Shown: piece after piece, positions 1 to 5,629 of the stretch | How the letters are laid out: the number at the start of each line of letters is the position of its first letter | Position numbering within the stretch: the stretch's first letter is position 1 | Translations under genes and position numbers: made by a program | NCBI GenBank assembly: GCA_039028495.1 | Contig: JBCCHY010000036.1 | Coordinates: 1 to 7,642, forward strand | DNA length: 7,642 bases | Source: JBCCHY01 sp039028495 | GTDB lineage: Bacteria; Patescibacteriota; Saccharimonadia; Saccharimonadales; VXPC01 | Reading direction: 5' to 3' | Notes under the pieces: model-generated | Databases searched by the model: none | Told to the model about the DNA's origin: nothing | The model's input: only the letters and a program-made list of their open reading frames with translations

Positions 1-30
1 CGTCTCTTTTCCAGTAGTATGTTTTGCCAT
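1..30 (-). CDS. 5' fragment of a possible gene running off the window edge
   Basis: An ATG at 30-28 opens a frame that stays open to base 1 and encodes MAKHTTGKET. In-frame TAA codons lie just upstream, so no earlier start is possible. No good Shine-Dalgarno is visible. A TAGAAT box at 50-45 (one mismatch to TATAAT) would start transcription only about 8 nt before the ATG, but no convincing -35 accompanies it. Ten residues are too few to recognise a family. The gene has the same orientation as everything else here and lies downstream of the hairpin at 131-210, so it is either the next independent gene or the target of that structure. It could also be a chance ORF. Confidence 0.3.
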   Translation of the reverse strand, partial: MAKHTTGKET

Positions 31-130
31 AAATTCTTATGCTTATTCTATCACCTTAGCCCCAGATGCGACTAGTACAAGCTATACTCGCAGGTGTTCC
101 CTGATAAGAAGGAGGAGTCTCCCAGATATA

Positions 131-210
131 GAAATAAAAAAGATCGGGCGTGCCCACCCGGCTCTGGATGATTTTTGCATCGTTTTTGTTTTAGAGCCAG
201 TACGCCCGAT
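131..210 (-). terminator. Intrinsic terminator (or attenuator) hairpin with U-tract
   Basis: On the minus strand, ATCGGGCGT (210-202) pairs perfectly with ACGCCCGAT (151-143). Inside it GGCTCT (198-193) pairs with AGAGCC (165-160), and inside that GATG (181-178) pairs with CATC (170-167). This gives a 9+6+4 bp stem with an asymmetric internal loop. The base is followed at once by CTTTTTTATTT (142-132), the polarity of a Rho-independent terminator for minus-strand transcription. It lies 108 nt after the stop of the 259-aa gene and is the only terminator-like element near that end. A competing stem (GCATCG 212-207 with CGATGC 182-177) shares bases 210-207 with the terminator arm, so an attenuator is possible. 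The other bases of 31-317 show no gene. Confidence 0.7.
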
Positions 211-317
211 GCTTGTGCTTAATTATAGATGGCCGATGGGATCAGTCAACCCAAGTTCAACACTTCCTTTTACTTTTTAGTAAGGTGCGCATTAGTTTGA
301 AGCCTAAATGGGATCTT

Positions 318-1097
318 TTATGCGCGGGATTCAGAGATTAAGTCATGAATTGAGCGAGATGTAGCAGTATTCGTAATCATAAACTCTAGAGGATGACCGT
401 TTGAGCTTACTATATTGTCTATGTCGGGCTGAATCTCAATACCAACCGCAGGATGAAGCACGATTTTACCCCTGTCTTCTGTCTTTAGAGCTCCGCTCCC
501 CTTGACAACATGTAGCCATATAGGTTCTTCAAACTGCATTGTACCAGACCTAAAAGGGTCAAGTACCATCTCTGCCACATCAACGTCTCTTGCTACAAAA
601 CCCTCATATGCAAAAGTAGCTGCAGTTTGTGCATGACTTCCTTCAAAATTTTGGTCAATAGGCTCAACATTATCTAATAGGGCTCTAGCCAAATCCCTAC
701 CTCTCTGTGAGCCAACTATCTTGATTTGCCTTCCATCTGCAACAGCTTCTAGGCACGCTCTGGAAAAAGCCAGGGTCGATTCGTTATCACTATGCTTAGA
801 CACGGAGAAATTTAACTCTGTTCTAGGTATAATGCGCCCCGTCGAACTTCTGCCGAAAATACCATAGTCTGTAGCCAATTCAGATCCAAGCCTAGTAATA
901 AATCTCGTTATGTATGGCGCATTTAACTTATCACCAGACACAGTTACATGGCCCACATAGTCTCTTATGCGTCGCTCTGATATCCAGTTAGATTCAGCTT
1001 CAAAAGGGGATAGGTTTGCATCTCTATAAACCCTTACGTCAGGAGTCCACTGGCCATAAACACCAGCTACACCAGTTTCGTTTTTATATCTGATCAT
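318..1097 (-). CDS. Orphan protein, 259 aa, possible degenerate cupin-like C-terminus
   Basis: I do not recognise this family. I prefer the ATG at 1097-1095 because a promoter lies directly in front of it. A TTG 12 codons upstream would extend the frame to 271 aa but falls inside the -35 box. The protein looks soluble, with no signal peptide or membrane segment. Residues about 190-243 read like the core of a cupin barrel: a VVKGSG turn near 197-202, a glycine at 210, then a P-x-x-x-N step at 224-228 followed by NGHPLEF (233-239). The usual metal-binding histidine position is Asn, so a metal site is doubtful. Residues 1-185 are unassigned. Arginine is coded by AGA/AGG 16 times and CGN 5 times, against 7 and 14 in the first 21 arginines of ligA, which suggests separate ancestry. 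It ends in TAA with a terminator 108 nt beyond. Its stand-alone transcription unit suggests an accessory role, but no function can be assigned. Confidence 0.7.
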   Translation of the reverse strand: MIRYKNETGVAGVYGQWTPDVRVYRDANLSPFEAESNWISERRIRDYVGHVTVSGDKLNAPYITRFITRLGSELATDYGIFGRSSTGRIIPRTELNFSVSKHSDNESTLAFSRACLEAVADGRQIKIVGSQRGRDLARALLDNVEPIDQNFEGSHAQTAATFAYEGFVARDVDVAEMVLDPFRSGTMQFEEPIWLHVVKGSGALKTEDRGKIVLHPAVGIEIQPDIDNIVSSNGHPLEFMITNTATSRSIHDLISESRA

Positions 1098-1104
1098 ATT
1101 TTTG

Positions 1105-1133
1105 ATTATACAGCAATAGTTATATATAAACAA
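1105..1133 (-). promoter_or_regulatory. Sigma70-type promoter giving a leaderless transcript of the 259-aa gene
   Basis: On the minus strand a perfect TATAAT (1110-1105) follows TTGTTT (1133-1128, three of six matches to TTGACA) with an exact 17-bp spacer, within an AT-rich tract. Only seven bases (CAAAAAT) separate the -10 box from the ATG at 1097. Transcription would therefore begin at or next to the start codon, leaving no room for a Shine-Dalgarno. It lies in the 65-bp gap after ligA, where no terminator is visible. Confidence 0.6.
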
Positions 1134-1162
1134 TCGTATAGGCTATAAATACTTAAAAGCGA

Positions 1163-3172
1163 TTAGCCGTGATTGTTACTTTTCTGGAGCATTTTTAGAA
1201 ACTCTTGTTCTGTTAGGACCTGGGTGCCGTATTTTTCGGCTTTTGAGCGTTTGCTGGCGCCCACTTTACCACCCGCGACCAGATAGTCTGTACTCTTGCC
1301 GACACTTGTCTGGAATGTACCACCGAGTGAGCGAATCTGATCAGCCGCTTGATCTCGTGACATGGGCTCTAGCGTCCCGGTGATCACAAAGCTCTTTCCG
1401 CCCAGTGATCCGCCGGCGCTACTAGCGTGTACAGGCTGGACACCAAGCCGGCGAAACTTATCAACCAACGTCTGATTGTCCTTGTCTGCGAACCAGGCAA
1501 TAATCGAATCGGCAACAATTTGACCGATACCGTCAACCGCCAGCAGCTCTTCTAGGCTAGCGCTACCTAGGCTATCAACTGAACCGAATTCTTCTGCCAA
1601 ATCAATGGCAGTTTGCTGGCCAACATGACGTATACCTATACCGAATATAAACCGAGCTAGTTCGGGACTCTTTTTATCGTTTATTGCCGCGAGCAGATTA
1701 TCAGTTGAGAGCTCTGCGAAACGTTCTAGGCTCAAGATATCATCACGACTCAGCCTGTAGATATCGGCCAGATCTTGGACCAACCCAGAATCAACTAGAG
1801 CTTCGACATTTTTTTCACCTAGGCCCTCTATATCAAGTGCACCGCGTGAGGCGTAGTGCTGTAGGCTGCGCTTTAATATGTAGTCACCGCCGCCTACGAC
1901 GCGGTAGACTGCCTCTCCTTCAGGCCTCTCAAACTGCATATCGGGGAACTGCCTGGCGAGCTCCTGCTCATAGTCAAAAACGCTAGTGTTCTTTGGTCGT
2001 AGCGAGGAAATGACTTCTTTAACCTGAGGGATGATATCCCCAGCTTTAAATATCACGACCGTGTCGCCGATGCGAACATCTTTGCGTGCTATTTCATCGG
2101 CATTATGGAGGCTAGCGTGCTGAACTGTAGTCCCTGCAACTATTACCGGATCAAATATAGCTACAGGCGTAGCGGCACCAGTTCTACCTAGGCTGATAAC
2201 TATGTCTTTGAGTACGGTAGTAGCTTCTTCGGCTGCGTACTTGTAAGCAACCGCTGCACGCGGCGCCTTCCCGACAACACCCATAGAATCAAACACAGCC
2301 CGACTATTGACCTTTACAACCAAACCATCAGTCTGAAACGGCAGCTTAGCTCGCGCCACGTCCCAGTGCTCGACAAACTCCATAATTTCATCGATATTCT
2401 TTTTGGTAGTAGCAGCCATATTGCGAGTAAAACCTAGCTCATCGAGCGCCCGATAGACATTAGCCTGGGTTGGAAGCTCGTCAAGCCACTGCATAATCTC
2501 ATAGGCTCTAAACCTCAGCTGACGAGACGCGACCATCCCGCTATCCAGTTGGCGCATCGTGCCGGCAGCAAGATTGCGCGGGTTTGCATACTCCAGTTCA
2601 CCGTCTTTTTTGCGTTGTTTGTTCAGAGCCATGAAATCATCTGTTTCCATGATGACTTCACCGCGGACTTCGAGCCTACCACGACTTAGCTGATGTGCCC
2701 TAGGTAGCGAAAGTGGGATGTTTCGAATCGTACGGGCATTAACCGTCACGTCTTCTCCTGCTAGACCATCTCCTCGTGTAACAGCTTGCACGAACTCGCC
2801 GTCCTGATAGACCAGGCTTAGCGCTAGACCATCCATTTTCAGATCCACGAAGTAATCTAGTCGTGACTCAGTTAGCTTGTGGATACGTGTCTCCCAGTCA
2901 ATGATGTCCTGGTGTGAAAAGACGTCATTCAGGCTGATCATTCGTGCGCTATGAGTAACCTTGCTGAAGCCTTCTAAGACCTGGCCACCGACTCGCCTCG
3001 TTGGTGAATTTGGTGAAACCAGCTGAGGATTAGCAGACTCAATCTCTCTAAGCTCGCGCATCAAGCTATCGTAGACTGCGTCAGACGCACTGGGATTGTC
3101 TAGCGTGTAATACTCGTGAGCTAATTTGCTAAGCTCAGCAAGTAGCTCGTTATACCTTTGTGCTTTATCCAC
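1163..3172 (-). CDS. ligA: NAD+-dependent DNA ligase LigA, cysteine-free zinc-finger region
   Basis: LigA seals nicks in duplex DNA during replication and repair, using NAD+ to adenylate its lysine. The length (669 aa) is normal for the family. Domain order is complete: Ia (Y21/Y22, D31, Y34, D35); adenylation domain with the nucleophile K112 in KMDG, TRGDG 132-136, VRGE 169-172, ANPRN with R199, R207, and TDGLVVKVN 281-289; OB fold with GRTG 329-332, HASLHN 352-357 and KAGDIIP 376-382; HhH region about 440-560; BRCT about 587-664. The zinc-finger segment (about 400-435) contains none of the four expected cysteines, and the whole protein has no cysteine. The residue two before the nucleophile is Asp110 where E. 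coli has Glu113. The start is GTG, with AAGGAG six bases upstream formed by the last codons of the preceding gene. It is last in the lemA operon and ends in TAA with no terminator before the next promoter. Confidence 0.97.
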   Translation of the reverse strand: MDKAQRYNELLAELSKLAHEYYTLDNPSASDAVYDSLMRELREIESANPQLVSPNSPTRRVGGQVLEGFSKVTHSARMISLNDVFSHQDIIDWETRIHKLTESRLDYFVDLKMDGLALSLVYQDGEFVQAVTRGDGLAGEDVTVNARTIRNIPLSLPRAHQLSRGRLEVRGEVIMETDDFMALNKQRKKDGELEYANPRNLAAGTMRQLDSGMVASRQLRFRAYEIMQWLDELPTQANVYRALDELGFTRNMAATTKKNIDEIMEFVEHWDVARAKLPFQTDGLVVKVNSRAVFDSMGVVGKAPRAAVAYKYAAEEATTVLKDIVISLGRTGAATPVAIFDPVIVAGTTVQHASLHNADEIARKDVRIGDTVVIFKAGDIIPQVKEVISSLRPKNTSVFDYEQELARQFPDMQFERPEGEAVYRVVGGGDYILKRSLQHYASRGALDIEGLGEKNVEALVDSGLVQDLADIYRLSRDDILSLERFAELSTDNLLAAINDKKSPELARFIFGIGIRHVGQQTAIDLAEEFGSVDSLGSASLEELLAVDGIGQIVADSIIAWFADKDNQTLVDKFRRLGVQPVHASSAGGSLGGKSFVITGTLEPMSRDQAADQIRSLGGTFQTSVGKSTDYLVAGGKVGASKRSKAEKYGTQVLTEQEFLKMLQKSNNHG

Positions 3173-3184
3173 TGATCACTCCTT
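3173..3184 (-). promoter_or_regulatory. ligA ribosome binding site built into the upstream stop
   Basis: The minus strand reads AAGGAGTGATCA then GTG. AAGGAG is a full Shine-Dalgarno and is also the last two sense codons (Lys-Glu) of the membrane protein gene; the TGA that follows is its stop. Only three bases separate that stop from the GTG of ligA. The arrangement supports the GTG start and implies translational coupling of the two genes. Confidence 0.8.
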
Positions 3185-4105
3185 GATTGCCTCTAGGTAC
3201 ATCTGATACATAAACACATGCATAAAAACAACTGCACCCACAACTATCAATAGATACGCATACTCCAGCACGCCTGTATGAATGCTAGCGACAGTTACTA
3301 GGAGCAGCGCCATAGTAATCGCTACAGCCACCACCGCACCAATGAACTTGCGAACGAACAACCATCGTCTATGTGCGGCTATGAGTAGCGATGTCTTGAG
3401 CGCACTATACGGCCTCGTACCGCTGATGGTGGCTATGATTAGAGCAAAAAATGATCCGATGCTCAGGTATAGCCCTAAAAGACCTACGAGCAGAACGAGC
3501 ACGACAGCAACTGTCTGCTCATAACCTGACTCCAGCACCCCATTATCCCGAAGTAGACCGGATACCCAGGCAAGTAGATAAAATGGCAGCACTTGGATAA
3601 GTATCGTCAGAGCCACCAACCCAAATGGAACTATCTGTGCTGGACCAAACAAATATGCATCCCGTAACTTGAATTTCTGCGAGCTAGCAATTGCCCGCAG
3701 TAACCAAATCGTACTCATGCTGATAATGAGAGCGATGATTACTCTGTACACAGCCTGAACTTCGTCAGATTGGTTACTACCACCAGAAAATAACTCAGCC
3801 ACGACGTTAACAGAGTTTTCTAGCCCACCGATAAGTCCGCTAAAACTTGATTCCAGACCTTCCCTATACGCCACTAGATCAGAGTAACGGCCAAATCCCC
3901 GCACAAACAAGCTATACAAAAAACTGGCGATCAAAATATGAGCTACGAATACCTTCCAGCTACTCCGCATGACTAACAGTGACCGCTTGATAAGCTGCCA
4001 CGTACTTGCCATCTTTGGGCGAGTTGATTTGATCGGTTGACTTAACCGAAAAGACCTATAACGCTCTGATCTTCTAGTGCGTCGACTATTCTTGCTAGCT
4101 GTCAT
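3176..4105 (-). CDS. Multi-pass integral membrane protein of unknown function, 309 aa
   Basis: I recognise no family. The protein has a strongly basic, Ser/Arg-rich cytoplasmic N-terminus (residues 1-50, with runs such as RRTRRSER) and about six hydrophobic segments: roughly 52-68, 119-139, 155-180, 199-226, 255-274 and 280-302. A loop of about 50 residues (70-118) lies between the first two. There is no signal peptide, catalytic motif or cysteine. I chose the ATG at 4105 because TAAGG lies five bases upstream; a GTG at 4138 would overlap htpX by 26 bp and has no Shine-Dalgarno. It sits 7 bp after htpX and 3 bp before ligA, so it is co-expressed with both. A role in membrane integrity alongside LemA and HtpX is suggested only by position. 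Confidence 0.88.
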   Translation of the reverse strand: MTASKNSRRTRRSERYRSFRLSQPIKSTRPKMASTWQLIKRSLLVMRSSWKVFVAHILIASFLYSLFVRGFGRYSDLVAYREGLESSFSGLIGGLENSVNVVAELFSGGSNQSDEVQAVYRVIIALIISMSTIWLLRAIASSQKFKLRDAYLFGPAQIVPFGLVALTILIQVLPFYLLAWVSGLLRDNGVLESGYEQTVAVVLVLLVGLLGLYLSIGSFFALIIATISGTRPYSALKTSLLIAAHRRWLFVRKFIGAVVAVAITMALLLVTVASIHTGVLEYAYLLIVVGAVVFMHVFMYQMYLEAIKE

Positions 4106-4115
4106 CGCCGCCTTA
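4106..4115 (-). promoter_or_regulatory. Ribosome binding site deciding the start of the membrane protein
   Basis: The minus strand reads TAAGG-CGGCG-ATG. The TAA is the htpX stop, and AAGG forms the Shine-Dalgarno core at a five-base spacing. This supports the ATG at 4105 over the earlier GTG at 4138, and suggests that ribosomes finishing htpX re-initiate here. Confidence 0.6.
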
Positions 4116-5000
4116 GAAACCTTTGTCCTCGAGTCCACGGAGTATTCGGATACGATCCTCGGCTGGAGGGTGGGTGCTAAACAGCTGTTGCAGGCTCTTG
4201 CCGCTTAGTGGGTTGGCAATAAACAGATGTGCGGTTGATGAGTTTTGTCTACGGAGCGTAGAACCCTGCGCTGCGATCTTTTCCAGCGCACTGGCCAACC
4301 CTTCTGGATAGCGTGTGGTTTGCGCTCCTGTTGCATCGGCTAGATATTCACGTTTTCTGGATATAGCTAGCTGAATCAGTTTAGCCACAATAGGCGCGAG
4401 TATAGCAGCGGCGAGAAGGCCAACCAGCATAACCCCATTGTTGCCCCTATCATCACGATCTCTTCCACCACCCCAAAACAAATATCGCATGGCCATGTCA
4501 CTGATAATGCCAACTACCGACACTAAGCCAAATGCAATCATGCTAACGCGTATGTCTCTGTTGGCAACATGAGCGAGCTCATGGGCCATGACGCCTTCAA
4601 GCTCTTTTTTGTCGAGCGCTTGGATCAATCCAGTTGTTGCTGCAACAACCGCGTGCTCTGGACTACGGCCAGTAGCAAAGGCGTTGAGCGCCGGATCCTC
4701 CACAACATATACCTTGGGCATTGGCATGCCCGTTGCGATAGTTAGATTTTCTACAATACGGTATAGCTCCGGTTGGCTACGTCGATCAACTTCCCGCGCG
4801 CCGTTCATGCTCAAAGCTAATTTTGAACTAGCAAAATACGTCCACAGCGCATAACCAGCCGAAAAGACTAGCGCCATAATGGTGATAGAAAAGTTACCGA
4901 AATATGCTCCTGCTAGGTAGGCAATGGCGCCCACGACAGCGAAGAACACTGTAAACAGGCCCCACGTCTTACGATTGTTGGCTGCTATCTGGCTTTCCAT
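4113..5000 (-). CDS. htpX: HtpX-family membrane zinc metalloprotease
   Basis: HtpX (peptidase family M48B) is a membrane-bound protease that cleaves damaged or misassembled membrane proteins with its active site facing the cytoplasm. The 295-aa protein has the expected layout: two N-terminal membrane segments (about 13-33 and 38-56), then a catalytic region with AFATGRSPEHAVVA (107-120), the zinc motif HELAH (140-144, with E141 as general base), and the third ligand E218 in KREYLADATGA. Hydrophobic segments lie near 151-171 and 189-212, and the family's STHPPAEDRI motif is at 275-284. All catalytic residues are present and there is no cysteine. It starts 15 bp after lemA; adjacency of lemA and htpX is common in bacteria and suggests joint membrane quality control. 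The ATG has no recognisable Shine-Dalgarno (upstream is CGTAACACCTA), so translation may depend on lemA. Confidence 0.96.
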   Translation of the reverse strand: MESQIAANNRKTWGLFTVFFAVVGAIAYLAGAYFGNFSITIMALVFSAGYALWTYFASSKLALSMNGAREVDRRSQPELYRIVENLTIATGMPMPKVYVVEDPALNAFATGRSPEHAVVAATTGLIQALDKKELEGVMAHELAHVANRDIRVSMIAFGLVSVVGIISDMAMRYLFWGGGRDRDDRGNNGVMLVGLLAAAILAPIVAKLIQLAISRKREYLADATGAQTTRYPEGLASALEKIAAQGSTLRRQNSSTAHLFIANPLSGKSLQQLFSTHPPAEDRIRILRGLEDKGF

Positions 5001-5015
5001 TAGGTGTTACGGTCT

Positions 5016-5576
5016 CTAGAACTTTACTTCTGGGGTAGCTTCTACGCTCGCACGGTCTTCTACCTCAAAGAATTCTTTGTCAGCCCTGAACCCAAACATG
5101 CCCGCTAGCATATTTGCTGGGAACTGCTGAATCTTGTCCAGATAGTTACGAACGGTGCTGTTGTATAGTCGTCTAGACGCCTGAATCTTGTCTTCAGTAT
5201 CTACGAGCTCGTTTTGTAGCTGTAGAAAATTCTCGTTGGCCTTTAGATCCGGATAGCTCTCTGAGAGCGCAAACAGACTTTTTAGTGTGCCCTCTAGCAT
5301 GTTCTCTGCTTTGCCTTTTTCGACTGGTCCTTGGGCGCTCATGGCTGAGTTACGAGCTTCGACTACAGCGTTGAGTGTTTCCTTTTCGTGCTTTGCGTAT
5401 CCCTTAACCGTTTCGATCAGGTTTGGGATCAAGTCATAGCGGCGTTTTAGCTGGACGGTAATGTCACTCCAAGCCTCATCCACTCTGTTACGAGCCTTTA
5501 CGAGCCCGTTATATAGCCCAATAACGCCCAGTATCAGCGCACCGAGCACAATCAATATCACAATTAGTACTGGCAT
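5016..5576 (-). CDS. lemA: LemA family protein
   Basis: LemA proteins are small, widespread, single-pass membrane proteins. Their biochemical role is not settled, but they are often encoded next to proteases such as HtpX. This one is 186 aa, the usual length. Residues 2-24 form the N-terminal membrane helix; the rest is a helical bundle with family hallmarks: RVDEAWSDITVQLKRR (31-46) with DLIPNLIETVKGY following, and near 107-140 SYPDLKANENF, LQNELVDTEDKI and ASRRLYN. There is no cysteine. The ATG is preceded by AGAGG at a five-base spacing. It is the first gene of its operon, with its own -10 box in the gap after the ABC permease, and is followed 15 bp later by htpX. It ends in TAG. Confidence 0.95.
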   Translation of the reverse strand: MPVLIVILIVLGALILGVIGLYNGLVKARNRVDEAWSDITVQLKRRYDLIPNLIETVKGYAKHEKETLNAVVEARNSAMSAQGPVEKGKAENMLEGTLKSLFALSESYPDLKANENFLQLQNELVDTEDKIQASRRLYNSTVRNYLDKIQQFPANMLAGMFGFRADKEFFEVEDRASVEATPEVKF

Positions 5577-5581
5577 GTATA

Positions 5582-5629
5582 CCTCTCTTATTACACTTCT
5601 ATTATACCTTAAACGCGTCTATTCTTCAC
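5582..5629 (-). promoter_or_regulatory. Promoter and ribosome binding site of the lemA-htpX-ligA operon
   Basis: The 42-bp gap between the permease stop and lemA holds a perfect TATAAT (5606-5601 on the minus strand). At 17 bp upstream is GTGAAG (5629-5624), only three of six matches to TTGACA and lying inside the permease's 3' end. Predicted start is near 5594, giving a leader of about 18 nt that contains AGAGG (5586-5582), five bases before the ATG. No terminator separates the permease from this promoter, so readthrough from the ABC genes is also possible. Confidence 0.6.

Noticed and set aside
109..115. AAGGAGG on the plus strand, a perfect Shine-Dalgarno.
   Set aside because: No ATG, GTG or TTG with an open frame follows at a usable distance.
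189..204. GTTTTAGAGCCAGTAC resembles the 5' end of a type II-A CRISPR repeat or tracrRNA anti-repeat.
   Set aside because: It occurs once, with no second copy, no spacers and no cas gene in the window; it is explained as part of the hairpin at 131-210.
271..286. Short inverted repeat TTACT/AGTAA after the 259-aa gene as a terminator.
   Set aside because: The stem is AU-only, about five base pairs, and no U-tract follows in the minus-strand direction; the element at 131-210 is far stronger.
1098..1133. TTG start giving a 271-aa version of the orphan protein.
   Set aside because: The TTG lies in the -35 box and the extension spans the -10 box, so it would not be transcribed from that promoter; no Shine-Dalgarno precedes it.
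4106..4138. GTG start at 4138 for the membrane protein, overlapping htpX.
   Set aside because: No Shine-Dalgarno upstream, whereas the ATG at 4105 has AAGG at a good spacing.
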